DNA of 64,000 nucleotides from CAIXSC01 sp046349935 (GTDB lineage: Bacteria > Planctomycetota > Planctomycetia > Pirellulales > Pirellulaceae): contig JAXMBK010000008.1 of NCBI GenBank assembly GCA_046349935.1, positions 186,001 through 250,000 of the forward strand, read 5' to 3'. Below the pieces are notes generated by a model. It was not told where the DNA came from, ran no database searches, and saw nothing but the letters and a program-made list of their open reading frames with translations. The position numbers and the translations under genes were made by a program. Shown here in pieces: positions 52,725 to 61,124 of the stretch; the first letter of the stretch is position 1; each line of letters begins with the position of its first letter.

Positions 52725-53069
52725 CCCCGAAGGGCAACGCTGTGAAGCATTTTTTACGGGAAAAACGAGGTCTTTCGGTCACTCAAGGGCGATCCACGGC
52801 ATTCCCGGCCGCGCCGGTGCACCTCCTGGTTCGCTCTTTCTTGTTTCTCACGGAGGCACGGAGACACGGAGAAAGACTCAAGACTCGCTGTGGTCGGAGC
52901 CCATGACGCGATCCTTCATCGATCAAAGTCCAGTCTCGTTCTCTTGCATCTCCGTGTCTCCGTGTCTCCGTGTGACAAATCTGACCGGGGCGAGCGAGGA
53001 CGTCAGACGCTCGTCATGTCTCGCCGTTTCGCGGACTGAAAATGCTTCACAGCGTTGCCCGAAGGGGCA
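52725..53069. mobile_element. MITE-like element with nested inverted repeats
   Basis: The ends carry a 22-base perfect inverted repeat (about 52732-52753, starting GGGCAACGCTGTGAAG, and 53039-53060), flanked by a further GCCCC match on each side. Inside lies a second inverted pair of 23 bases built from CACGGAGACACGGAG (52849-52871 and 52950-52972, one mismatch). No transposase gene is present. The arrangement, about 345 bases in a gap with no genes, fits a non-autonomous mobile element (MITE) or a large folded RNA element. Confidence 0.65.
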
Positions 53070-53080
53070 GCGACAGGTTA

Positions 53081-53127
53081 GCCCAGGGCAGAACGACGCG
53101 GCGCAGCCGTGGCGCGGCGCCCTGGGA
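53081..53127. repeat. REP-type hairpin (CCCAGGGC / GCCCTGGG)
   Basis: CCCAGGGC (53082-53089) and GCCCTGGG (53119-53126) pair around a GC-rich 29-base loop that has further internal pairing. This is the shape of planctomycete REP elements. It directly follows the MITE-like element and precedes a small membrane-protein gene, so several repeats have collected in this gap. Confidence 0.6.
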
Positions 53128-53210
53128 AAGCCTCAAGCTCATGTCTCGCCACCCCTTCCCGCCGTCGCGAAGCAACGACCGGGTGCAGCCTGGACTTTTC
53201 TAGGGGCTCG

Positions 53211-53438
53211 ATGAACATGACTCAAGACGTGCGCAACGAGAGGATGCGAGCGCGACGCAATCGTCGCAAAATAGCGCTCGGCAATGGAACGATCTTGCTA
53301 TTTGCTTCCGCCTTCTTGATCCTGTTCGCGTTGAAGCACTTGAGCGACCAGCAGTGGGGAGCGGGCCTGTTGATGTTGGCGGAAGGAGGTGCGCTCGCGG
53401 CCGGATGCTTGTGGATACTCAAGAAGTATTGGAGATAA
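53211..53438 (+). CDS. Small two-helix membrane protein
   Basis: 75 residues from the ATG at 53211; an ATG at 53217 is equally possible. An Arg-rich N-terminus (RNERMRARRNRRK) precedes two membrane helices, GTILLFASAFLILFALKHL and LLMLAEGGALAAGCLWIL. No family is recognised. An AGGGG box five bases upstream supports translation. It sits in a repeat-rich gap between the sirtuin and the desaturase, so it may have been carried with the repeats. Confidence 0.55.
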   Translation: MNMTQDVRNERMRARRNRRKIALGNGTILLFASAFLILFALKHLSDQQWGAGLLMLAEGGALAAGCLWILKKYWR

Positions 53439-53503
53439 ACGGCAGGCGTCCCGCCCTCTCCTTGCCGCGGCCGGAGTCAGATATGCGCATTCGCAGCCGG
53501 TTT

Positions 53504-53555
53504 CCCCTCATCCCCGACCCTTCTCCCCGTCGCAAAGCCGACGAGGAGAAGGGAG
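53504..53555. repeat. Dispersed hairpin repeat, copy 2
   Basis: CCCCTCATCCCCGACCCTTC and the following ten bases match the copy at 17189 exactly; the right arm (CGACGAGGAGAAGGG) pairs with the left with one bulge. It lies downstream of the desaturase stop on the minus strand and downstream of the small membrane gene on the plus strand. Confidence 0.75.
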
Positions 53556-53597
53556 AGGAGAATATTGCCGGCGTCCCACTGCCTTGCCGCGTTGCGG

Positions 53598-54575
53598 CTA
53601 GCGCGCCACGCGACGCGAAGCAAGCGTCTTTTCGCTGGGAACCTTTACGCTCCAGGCCAGCCCGAACAACTGCATCGTGCGGATCACGATCCAACTGGAA
53701 TCGAACTGCCACCACTCCAGGCCGTGGCGCGCCGAGGTGGGGAAGGCGTGGTGGTTGTTGTGCCAGCCTTCGCCCATGGCGAGGATCGCACAGATCGGAT
53801 TGTTGCGCGATTCGTCGCCCGACTCGTAGTCGTACCGACCCATGAGGTGGCAGACGGAGTTGATGGCCCAAGTGACGTGGTGCGTGAAGAAGATCCGCGC
53901 CAAACCGCCCCAGAGGACGCCGAGCAGCGCGCCTTTGCCGCCCTCGATGCAGTAGCCGATGCCGGCCGGAATCGCCAAGCTCAACGCGACGAACAGGTAA
54001 TACACGCGATCAACGGCGACCAGCAGGCGGTCGTCGGTGAGATCCGGGACGTAACGCTTGAGTTCCGGATGAGCCCAGTAGCCCGAGAAGAGCCAACCGA
54101 CCTGAGCGTACCAGAAGCCCTTGATCGTGTTGATGAAGCCTTTGCCGTTGAGGTGCGGCGAGTGGGGATCGCCCGGCTGGTCGGACATTTCATGGTGGCG
54201 ACGATGGACCGCGCACCACACCAGCGGCGAACCTTGGACGGCGAGCGCCCCCATGATCATCCAAAAGACGCGCACCAGCCGGTAGGTTTCGAACGACCGG
54301 TGCGTCATCAAGCGGTGGAAGCCGATCGTGATGCCCGAGGCGGTGACGATCCAGCCGATCACGAACATGGCGACGTAGGACCAGCCCATGAAGCCCCACT
54401 GCCAGGCCAGCGCCATGGCGGCGACCAGCCCCAACGGCGGGAGGATCGTGGCGGCCAGCATGTACGACTTTTCAGCCATCGACGCCGGAGGCGGTTCTTT
54501 GCCGCCCAATTCGTGGCGCGACAGAACCGGGGCGTCGTCTTGTTGTTCTTCTAATTGCGGAGCAGCGATTGCCAT
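53598..54575 (-). CDS. Fatty acid desaturase (acyl-CoA delta-9 type)
   Basis: 325 residues from the ATG at 54575. Four hydrophobic helices flank three histidine boxes: HRLMTHR, HRRHHEMSD and HNNHHAFPTSARHG. The text FFTHHVTWAINSVCHLMGRYDY and NNPICAILAMGEGWHNNHH is the bacterial stearoyl-CoA-desaturase type. It introduces a cis double bond into saturated acyl chains using di-iron and oxygen, to adjust membrane fluidity. Its long leader region contains a repeated TTTACGC box (listed separately). Its partner electron donors are not nearby. Confidence 0.93.
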   Translation of the reverse strand: MAIAAPQLEEQQDDAPVLSRHELGGKEPPPASMAEKSYMLAATILPPLGLVAAMALAWQWGFMGWSYVAMFVIGWIVTASGITIGFHRLMTHRSFETYRLVRVFWMIMGALAVQGSPLVWCAVHRRHHEMSDQPGDPHSPHLNGKGFINTIKGFWYAQVGWLFSGYWAHPELKRYVPDLTDDRLLVAVDRVYYLFVALSLAIPAGIGYCIEGGKGALLGVLWGGLARIFFTHHVTWAINSVCHLMGRYDYESGDESRNNPICAILAMGEGWHNNHHAFPTSARHGLEWWQFDSSWIVIRTMQLFGLAWSVKVPSEKTLASRRVAR

Positions 54576-54966
54576 GGGTGGAACCTTTCTGAACGAACCG
54601 AGTCTCACAGACGTCGCCTTACTTCTACGCCAGATCGGCGTTTGTGGAAGACGGACCCAGCGTCGGCGACGCTGCTTTTACGCAACGTTTACGCTTTCAC
54701 CCAGGTTTTACGCGCGTGTCGCTCGCCGTTTTCGTCCGCCCGCTGTGTTGCGTTGACGCACAATCGTGCGGGCCCGCGCGCGCGTTCTGGTCGACGGGGA
54801 AGGCTCGCCGGGGAACGCGGGCGGCCGTCTTTCGACGACGTTTTTCGGCTGAGATGAGCGGAAAATGGGGCCGCGGCCATGGCATGCGCCCCTTGCACGC
54901 CTCCTTGGCACGAAATGTGCGAATGTTCGCATGTGTGCAAACGTGACAACGAGGAGCGAGTAATCC
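54576..54966. promoter_or_regulatory. Divergent control region of desaturase and arsR, with three TTTACGC boxes
   Basis: The 391-base gap drives the desaturase (left) and the arsR operon (right). TTTACGC occurs at about 54677, 54688 and 54707, all in the same orientation, some 100-140 bases upstream of the desaturase start. They could be binding sites for a regulator of lipid synthesis. The operator-like palindrome near arsR is listed separately. No coding sequence was supported in this gap. Confidence 0.35.
54918..54931. promoter_or_regulatory. Operator-like palindrome upstream of arsR
   Basis: TGCGAA-TG-TTCGCA is a perfect palindrome with a two-base spacer, about 36 bases before the arsR start. 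ArsR/SmtB repressors bind sites of this kind, so it may be the autoregulatory operator of the operon. Confidence 0.5.
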
Positions 54967-55344
54967 ATGCCCTACCGCCGACTGGCAGCCGATGAGTTGG
55001 GCGCCTTTTTGGGCGCGATCGCCCACCCACGACGAATTCAAATCGTGGAGGAACTGCGGTCGGGCGCCAAAGACGTGGGGTCGCTCGCAAGCCAGTTGAG
55101 CGTTTCCCAGTCCAATGTGTCGCAGCACTTGGCTGTGTTGCGGATGTTGCGCGTGGTGACCGAGCGACGCGAAGGGCGACGCATGGTGTACCAGCTGGGG
55201 TGCTCGAAACTGGCCGCGTGGCTTCTGGACGGCATGCAGTTTCTGCCGGCGATGACGCAGGAGGCGGAAGAGGTGAAAAACGCACTCCAGCATGCTCGAG
55301 CCGTGTGGGGCGTCTCCGAAGCGTCGCCGCCATCTGAATCGTAA
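54967..55344 (+). CDS. ArsR-family transcriptional regulator
   Basis: 125 residues, winged helix: FLGAIAHPRRIQIVEELRSGAKDVGSLASQL, then SVSQSNVSQHLAVLRML (recognition helix) and VTERREGRRMVYQL (wing). The metal site ELCVCDL of ArsR/SmtB proteins is absent; the only cysteine is in LGCSK after the wing, so it may sense something other than arsenic or zinc. It is first of a three-gene operon with a P-type ATPase and a universal stress protein, 11 bases apart from the ATPase. Confidence 0.9.
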   Translation: MPYRRLAADELGAFLGAIAHPRRIQIVEELRSGAKDVGSLASQLSVSQSNVSQHLAVLRMLRVVTERREGRRMVYQLGCSKLAAWLLDGMQFLPAMTQEAEEVKNALQHARAVWGVSEASPPSES

Positions 55345-55355
55345 GGAGAAAGCCC

Positions 55356-58040
55356 ATGCCGACCCGTCCTCAACTGAGCCGTTCGTGGCACGCGGAAACC
55401 GCTCAGACGACTTTGACGCTGCTGGACGTTCATCCCCACGGTCTGTCGCAAGAGGAAGGGCTGCGGCGTCTGCTGGAATTCGGACCGAATCAGTTGCCGG
55501 AACGAGGAGCGACGCCGCTGTGGCTCATCTTTCTGCGCCAATTCGCCAACCCCTTGATCTACATCCTGGTCGCCGCCGCGGCGGTTTCGGCGGCGATCGG
55601 CGACGTGAAGGACGCCGCCTTCATCGCCGTCGTGTTGGCGATCAACGCCGTCATCGGAACTTGGCAAGAGATGCAGGCCGAAAAGAGCAGTCAGGCGCTG
55701 CGGAAGTTGTTGCGCATCCGCGCGCAGGTGGAGCGGGGCGGCGAGGTGAGCGAGATTGACGCCGACCAAGTCGTGCCGGGGGATGTGGTGTGGTTGGAGT
55801 CGGGAAACCGAGTTCCCGCCGACATCCGATTGATGTCATCGCATGGCTTGGAAGTGGATGAATCGCTGCTGACCGGCGAGTCGTTGGCGACGACGAAGGA
55901 CGCGGAATGGCTCGGTTCCGAGGGCGCACCGCTGGCGGATCGCCGCAACATGACGTTCGCTGGCTCGATGATCGCGCGGGGGCGGGCGAAGGGCGTCGTC
56001 GTGGCGACCGGAGTGGCGACGCAAGTCGGCCAACTGGCGCTCGATGTCTTGGGCGGCGTCGGCGGCAAACCGCCGCTTCTGGTGCGCATGGAACGCTTTA
56101 CCAATTACGTGGCCGTGGGAACGATCGTCGCCGCGTTGGCCATCGGCGGACTGGGAATCGCTCTGTGGAAGTACACGCTCGTCGAGACATTTTTCTTTGT
56201 GATCGCTTTGGCGGTCTCGGCCATTCCGGAAGGCTTGCCCGTCGCCATGACGGTTGCGCTGGCGGTGGCGACGACGCGCATGGCGCGTCGCAACGTCATC
56301 GTGCGTCGACTCACGGCCGTCGAAGCTTTGGGGAGCTGCACGCTCATCGCCACCGACAAGACGGGAACGCTGACCTGCAACGAACTCACCGCCTGCGAGG
56401 CGACGGCGGCGGAAGACGCGGTGTATCAGATCAGCGGCGAGGGGTTTCTCCCGCGGGGCGAAGTACGTCGCGACGGCCGACGAGTGGAATTGGATCAGGA
56501 TCCCGCGTTCGCTGGGCTGGTTCAGGCCGCCGTGCTGTGCAATGAAGCCGACCTGCATCATCGCGACGGGCAATGGGTCTGGCGCGGCGACGCCGTCGAC
56601 GTCGCGCTGCTCGCCTTAGGCGAAAAAGCGGGAATCGCACGCGAACGGTTGCTCGATGAATTCCCCCAAGTCAATCAGATTCCATTTGAGTCCGAGCACC
56701 AGTTCGCGGCGACCTTTCATCTGCGGGGCGCGGAAACGGTTGCGTTCGTGAAAGGGGCGCCGGAGCGCCTGCTGGAGATGTGCGCGAATCGTTTGAGCTC
56801 CACGGAGCGGATGCGCTGGGAGCGCGCAGCGCTGGAAATGGCGCGACGCGGGCGGCGCGTCATCGCGGTCGCCGCCGGAGTGATGGACCGGACCATGACG
56901 CCGGCCGACATTCCCGCGGTTCCCGACGCTCTGCAGTTGCTGGGCTTCATCGGCATGATCGATCCGTTGCGAGCGACCGCGCGGCAGGCGGTCGCCGATT
57001 GTCGTTCGGCCGGCGTCCAGGTGACGATGATCACGGGCGATCATCGCGTCACCGCGTTCGCCATCGCCCAAGAACTGGGGCTCGCCCAGCACGACGACGA
57101 GGTCCTGACGGCCGCGGAACTCGAGGGGAAAGACGCCGCCGAGCTGGCGGAGATCGTGCGACGCATTCGGGTGTTCGCCCGCGTAACTCCGCGTCAAAAA
57201 CTGGAGATCGTCAACGCCGCTCGAGCGGCTGGACACTTCGTCGCGGTGACGGGAGACGGCGTTAATGATGCGCCGGCGTTGCGAGCGGCGAACGTTGGCG
57301 TGGCGATGGGGAAGGCTGGAACCGATGTCGCTCGAGAGGCGGCGGAGCTGGTCATCAGCGACGACGACTTCAGTTCGATCGTGGGCGGCATCGAAGAGGG
57401 ACGCATCGCCTACGACAACATTCGCAAGGTGATCTACCTGTTGCTATCCATGGGCGCCGCCGAATTGCTGATGGTCCTTTTGGCCGTGCTGACGGGACTT
57501 CCCGTGCCGCTGCTGCCCGTCCAATTGTTGTGGCTGAATCTGGTCACGAACGGCATCCAAGGGATCGCGATGGCGTTCGAACCGGGCGAAGGCGACAGCC
57601 TGCGGCGCAATCCGCGTCCGCCTGGCGAGCCGATCTTCAATCGCTTGATGCTGGAACGCCTGGCGGTCGCCGTCCTCGTCGTGGGTGTCGGCGGATTCCT
57701 GGTGTACGACCTGGCGTTGCGCTGGGGATGGGAGACGGCGGACGCTCGCAACTTGCTGCTGCTGGCGATGGTGCTGTTCGAGAATTTTCATGTGGGGAAC
57801 TGCCGTTCGGAAACCCGTTCCGCGTTCGGCCTGTCGCCGCTGCGCAGCCCCGTGCTCTTTTACGGCACGCTCGGCGCGCTCCTGGTGCACATCGTCGGCA
57901 TGTATGTGCCGTTGTTGCAAGAGATGCTCTCTACCAAGCCGCTCGACCTCGCGATGTGGATCGTGGCGCTCGGCGTCAGCGTGTTGATCGTGCCTGCCGT
58001 GGAACTGCACAAGTGGTGGTGGGCGACGCGCCGCGGGTGA
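55356..58040 (+). CDS. Cation-transporting P-type ATPase (calcium/PMR1-like)
   Basis: 894 residues, P2-type. N-terminal HAETAQTTLTLLDVHPHGLSQEEG is the cation-ATPase N-domain. LTGES is the A-domain loop, AIPEGLP the ion-site helix 4, DKTGTLT the phosphorylated Asp, KGAPERLLEM the nucleotide-binding lysine region, and GDGVNDAPAL the hinge. About ten helices are visible. The PEGLP motif fits Ca2+/Mn2+ or Na+-type pumps rather than the CPx heavy-metal type. It pumps cations out of the cytoplasm. The ArsR regulator upstream probably controls it. Confidence 0.93.
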   Translation: MPTRPQLSRSWHAETAQTTLTLLDVHPHGLSQEEGLRRLLEFGPNQLPERGATPLWLIFLRQFANPLIYILVAAAAVSAAIGDVKDAAFIAVVLAINAVIGTWQEMQAEKSSQALRKLLRIRAQVERGGEVSEIDADQVVPGDVVWLESGNRVPADIRLMSSHGLEVDESLLTGESLATTKDAEWLGSEGAPLADRRNMTFAGSMIARGRAKGVVVATGVATQVGQLALDVLGGVGGKPPLLVRMERFTNYVAVGTIVAALAIGGLGIALWKYTLVETFFFVIALAVSAIPEGLPVAMTVALAVATTRMARRNVIVRRLTAVEALGSCTLIATDKTGTLTCNELTACEATAAEDAVYQISGEGFLPRGEVRRDGRRVELDQDPAFAGLVQAAVLCNEADLHHRDGQWVWRGDAVDVALLALGEKAGIARERLLDEFPQVNQIPFESEHQFAATFHLRGAETVAFVKGAPERLLEMCANRLSSTERMRWERAALEMARRGRRVIAVAAGVMDRTMTPADIPAVPDALQLLGFIGMIDPLRATARQAVADCRSAGVQVTMITGDHRVTAFAIAQELGLAQHDDEVLTAAELEGKDAAELAEIVRRIRVFARVTPRQKLEIVNAARAAGHFVAVTGDGVNDAPALRAANVGVAMGKAGTDVAREAAELVISDDDFSSIVGGIEEGRIAYDNIRKVIYLLLSMGAAELLMVLLAVLTGLPVPLLPVQLLWLNLVTNGIQGIAMAFEPGEGDSLRRNPRPPGEPIFNRLMLERLAVAVLVVGVGGFLVYDLALRWGWETADARNLLLLAMVLFENFHVGNCRSETRSAFGLSPLRSPVLFYGTLGALLVHIVGMYVPLLQEMLSTKPLDLAMWIVALGVSVLIVPAVELHKWWWATRRG

Positions 58041-58061
58041 GTAAGTAGGGAGGACCGCAAG

Positions 58062-58892
58062 ATGATCAAGCGAATTCTGGTAGGGTTGGCGGGAACGCAT
58101 TACACGCCGGTTGCGATCGAGCAGAGCTTGTGTCTGGCGAAAGTGCACAACGCGGAGCTGACCGGGGTGACGGTGCTGGACCCGCGCCGCGACCGCGACC
58201 TGGCCGGGGTCGTACCGCCGCCCTGGATCGATGTGGAACAAGTTCGCAGTCAGCGCGAAGCCGTCACAAAGTCGCGCATTTTGGAGTCGGTTCGCGCCTT
58301 CGAGGAGGCTTGCGCAGCGGCGGGAGTGAAACATCACGTGATGGAGGAGCGAGGGGATCCCTTCACGTGCCTCGCCGACATGGCGCGATATCACGATCTG
58401 GTCGTGTTCGGCGTACGGAGCGTTTTTGAGTTCGATTTTTACGGCGCGGCGCCCGAGTCGACGATCATGCAACTGGTGACGGCAGGCGTCAGGCCACTGA
58501 TCGCCGTCGCACGCGAACCGCGGACCATTTCGCGCGTGCTGATTGCGTACAACGGATCGGTCGAGTCATCCCAGGCCATGAAACGCTTTGTGCAGTTGGG
58601 ATTGTATCCCGCAGCGGAACTCAAGATCGTCACGTTTCATCCGTCGGACGACCAAGCCTACGAACTCATGCGGCCGGCTGAAGAGTACTGTCGTTCGCAT
58701 GGATATCGAGTGTGTCATGAGTCGAATCCAGGCGATCCGAAAGTGCTGCTCTTGGCCGCCGCTTCGCTGTGGAAAGCCGACCTGATCGTGATGGGCAACA
58801 GTGCACGCAACATCCTGGTGCGGTGTTTACTGGGTGACACCCTGGTTTCGACATTGCGCGAGACGAACATTCCCCTGTTCTTGGCTCAGTGA
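58062..58892 (+). CDS. Universal stress protein (tandem UspA domains)
   Basis: 276 residues. Two Usp-like halves: MIKRILVGLAGTHYTPVAIEQSLCLA to about 150, then ISRVLIAYNGSVESSQAMKRFVQL to the end. The second half ends MGNSARNILVRCLLGDTLVSTLRETNIPLFLAQ, close to the G-x2-G-x9-GS nucleotide loop, though the exact spacing is relaxed. It is the third gene of the arsR operon, 22 bases after the ATPase, and its end overlaps a converging gene by seven bases. Confidence 0.88.
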   Translation: MIKRILVGLAGTHYTPVAIEQSLCLAKVHNAELTGVTVLDPRRDRDLAGVVPPPWIDVEQVRSQREAVTKSRILESVRAFEEACAAAGVKHHVMEERGDPFTCLADMARYHDLVVFGVRSVFEFDFYGAAPESTIMQLVTAGVRPLIAVAREPRTISRVLIAYNGSVESSQAMKRFVQLGLYPAAELKIVTFHPSDDQAYELMRPAEEYCRSHGYRVCHESNPGDPKVLLLAAASLWKADLIVMGNSARNILVRCLLGDTLVSTLRETNIPLFLAQ

Positions 58893-59299
58893 TCGGTCGG
58901 TCGCGCCTGCTGCATCATCCGCTGATAACGCCGGTTGAGTACCAACAAAAACGAGCCGATGGCGATGATGCCGCCGAGTCCCACGAAGGTGGCGCGCCGC
59001 ATCCAAGGATGCTGCGACAGGATGAATCGACCGTCGTCCACCAACGCTTTGAGCTTGCCGATAACATAGGGCAGGCGAAACAGAAACCCCATGGAATACG
59101 CCAAGAGGCAGGCCGTCATCAGGTCGAGGTAGAGGACGAGAGCGACCAGTTGTTCGGCGGTGAAGAACCGATGAGCGTCGGCGATTCCGCCCTCGCCCTC
59201 GCCCCCGCCCAGGATTACGAATTTGCCGAAGAAAAAGTAAGCGGCGATCGCGGTCGAAGCCAGTCGTCCGGCGACGCGGGGGCCGCGGAAGAGGGTCAC
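58886..59299 (-). CDS. Small membrane protein (possibly frameshifted at its start)
   Basis: 137 residues from a GTG at 59299: three hydrophobic segments (RLASTAIAAYFFFGKFVILGG, LVALVLYLDLMTACLLAYSMGF, ATFVGLGGIIAIGSFLLVLN). No family is recognised. The GTG has no good ribosome site. Another frame just upstream gives MTDFRPNPNAEQMAVHDDED from an ATG at 59369 and would join smoothly as DFVAVTLFRGP after a one-base shift. So the gene may start at 59369 and carry a frameshift or sequencing error. It converges on the stress-protein gene with a seven-base overlap. Confidence 0.55.
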   Translation of the reverse strand: MTLFRGPRVAGRLASTAIAAYFFFGKFVILGGGEGEGGIADAHRFFTAEQLVALVLYLDLMTACLLAYSMGFLFRLPYVIGKLKALVDDGRFILSQHPWMRRATFVGLGGIIAIGSFLLVLNRRYQRMMQQARPTDH

Positions 59300-59374
59300 G
59301 GCGACGAAAGTCCTCGTCGTCGTGCACCGCCATCTGTTCCGCGTTGGGATTGGGACGAAAGTCGGTCATGAATT

Positions 59375-59412
59375 AAAAAAGCGTCTCGTCGCGAGGACCG
59401 CAGACGAGACGC
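59375..59412 (-). terminator. Rho-independent terminator of the RRM gene
   Basis: A ten-base-pair perfect stem (GCGTCTCGTC and GACGAGACGC) with a 12-base loop, followed on the minus strand by six T residues (59375-59380). It ends the RNA-binding protein gene to the right and sits just before the small membrane gene. Confidence 0.85.
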
Positions 59413-59457
59413 CCGAATGATGCCGTCAATGAACAAAATGAATTTTACGGATCAACT

Positions 59458-59802
59458 CTATCGACCATAACCGCCGCGACCGCCGCCGCCGCCATAACCC
59501 CCTCCTCCTCCTCCGCCACCGCCGCCGCCGAAGCGACCGCCGCCCGAACGCGGGGCGCGTTCACGAGCTTCATTGACCACGAGCGGACGGCCGTTCATTT
59601 CTTGGCCGTTGAGCGCGGTGATCGCGGCATCGGCATCGCCGTCGTCGCTCATCTGCACGAATCCAAAGCCGCGTGAACGGCCGGTGGCGCGGTCCATGAT
59701 CACTTCCGCCATGGTGACGGCGCCGTGCTCTCCAAAAATTGACTCCAGGTCGGCCGAAGTCGTGGCCCAGGGCAGATTGCCCACATAAATGCGCTTACCC
59801 AT
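59458..59802 (-). CDS. RRM-domain RNA-binding protein with glycine-rich tail
   Basis: 114 residues from the ATG at 59802 (AAAGG six bases upstream). RNP2 is IYVGNLPW (about 5-12), RNP1 is SRGFGFVQMS (about 44-53). The C-terminus (about 85-114) is glycine-rich (RFGGGGGGGGG, GGYGGGGG). This is the cyanobacterial/bacterial Rbp type, often induced by cold or light, and binds single-stranded RNA. It has its own terminator and diverges from the DUF3500 gene. Confidence 0.93.
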   Translation of the reverse strand: MGKRIYVGNLPWATTSADLESIFGEHGAVTMAEVIMDRATGRSRGFGFVQMSDDGDADAAITALNGQEMNGRPLVVNEARERAPRSGGGRFGGGGGGGGGGGYGGGGGRGGYGR

Positions 59803-60092
59803 ACAGAACCTTTGCACAGAAACAAGACTGACAAGCAGCCGCGGGAACTGTCCCCGAAGCTGGGCGGAAGTATACCCGCCCCAAAAGCCGTAGCAAATAG
59901 AATTCGGCGTTTTCCAAGTGGGAAACGGCCTGTTTGGCCGTGTCGAGGCGGCGCGTTTCCCGCGCGTCGCAACCATCGGAAGGGGAGGCCGGGACGCCGT
60001 CGCCGACCTTGGTTGAAGTCGCCGATTCGCGGTCGCTAGAATACGGCCGTCCGCGTTCGCGTTCCGTTTCCACTCGCCTTCAGGAGGTCGCT

Positions 60093-61097
60093 ATGAACCA
60101 GCGTCCATCGCCCGCCCGTTGCTCCGACTGCGACTCGTCGCTTCCCCGTCGCACGTTCCTCCAAGCGGCTGGCGCCGCCGTCGCCGGACTTGCCGCCGGC
60201 GGACTCGTTTCCTCCGACGCCTTCACGCGCATGGCCCACGCCGCGCCGACCGCCAAGAGCGCCGCCGAATCGGCCGTCGCGCGGTTTCATGCTTCGCTGT
60301 CCGCCGACCAGAAACAGGCCATCTGCTTTCCCTTCGAACACCCGCTGCGCCAACGCATCAACGCGAACTGGCACATCACCAAGCCGCTGATCAAAGACAG
60401 CTTCTACTCGAACGACCAGCGCGCCTTGCTGGACGAGATCGTCAAGAATGTGACGACGCCCGAGGGGTATGACCTGCTAAAGAAGCAGATGGAATACGAT
60501 GACGGCGGCATGGAATCGTACAGCGTGGCCGTCTTCGGCGACCCGCAATCGGGCAAGTTCGAATGGGAACTGACGGGCCGCCACCTCACGCTGCGCGCCG
60601 ACGGAGACAGCGTCGACAAGGCCGCATTCGGCGGTCCAATCGTGTACGGCCACGGCGAAGAGGATCCGAAAGACAACCTGTTCCACTACCAGACGAAGCA
60701 GGTCAACGAGGTCTTCAAGGCGCTCGACGCCAAGCAGGCGGCGCTTGCGCTGGTCGCCAAGGCGCCGGCGGAAGCGGCGGTCGCGATTCAGGGAGAGAAG
60801 GGGCGGTTCCCGGGACTTGCCATCAGCGAACTTTCCGCCGACCAAAAGCAACTCGTGGAGAAAACCCTCAAAACGCTGCTCGGCCCCTACCGCCAGGAAG
60901 ACGTCGACGAGGTCTTCGCGATCCTCAAGGCGTCCGGCGGGATCGACAAGCTCCACCTGGCCTTCTACCAGCAAGAAGACCTGGGCGACGACAAGGTGTG
61001 GGACATCTGGCGCGTCGAAGGGCCGCAGTTTGTGTGGCACTTCCGCGGCGCCCCCCACGTCCACGCGTACGTCAACATCGGCGCGGTCATGGGGTAA
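60093..61097 (+). CDS. DUF3500 protein, Tat-exported
   Basis: 334 residues from the ATG at 60093 (AGGAGG five bases upstream). PRRTFLQAAGAAVAGLAAGGL is a twin-arginine signal. The rest fits DUF3500: FHASLSADQKQAICFPFEHPLRQRINANWH, GKFEWELTGRHLTLRADGD and VKFHYQTKQ-like LFHYQTKQVNEVFKAL, ending VWHFRGAPHVHAYVNIG. The family is common in planctomycetes and unknown in function; the His-rich end (WHF, HVH) may bind metal. It converges on the DapA-family gene. Confidence 0.88.
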   Translation: MNQRPSPARCSDCDSSLPRRTFLQAAGAAVAGLAAGGLVSSDAFTRMAHAAPTAKSAAESAVARFHASLSADQKQAICFPFEHPLRQRINANWHITKPLIKDSFYSNDQRALLDEIVKNVTTPEGYDLLKKQMEYDDGGMESYSVAVFGDPQSGKFEWELTGRHLTLRADGDSVDKAAFGGPIVYGHGEEDPKDNLFHYQTKQVNEVFKALDAKQAALALVAKAPAEAAVAIQGEKGRFPGLAISELSADQKQLVEKTLKTLLGPYRQEDVDEVFAILKASGGIDKLHLAFYQQEDLGDDKVWDIWRVEGPQFVWHFRGAPHVHAYVNIGAVMG

Positions 61098-61124
61098 TCG
61101 CGCCGAGGGGCTTCTAGTCGCGGA

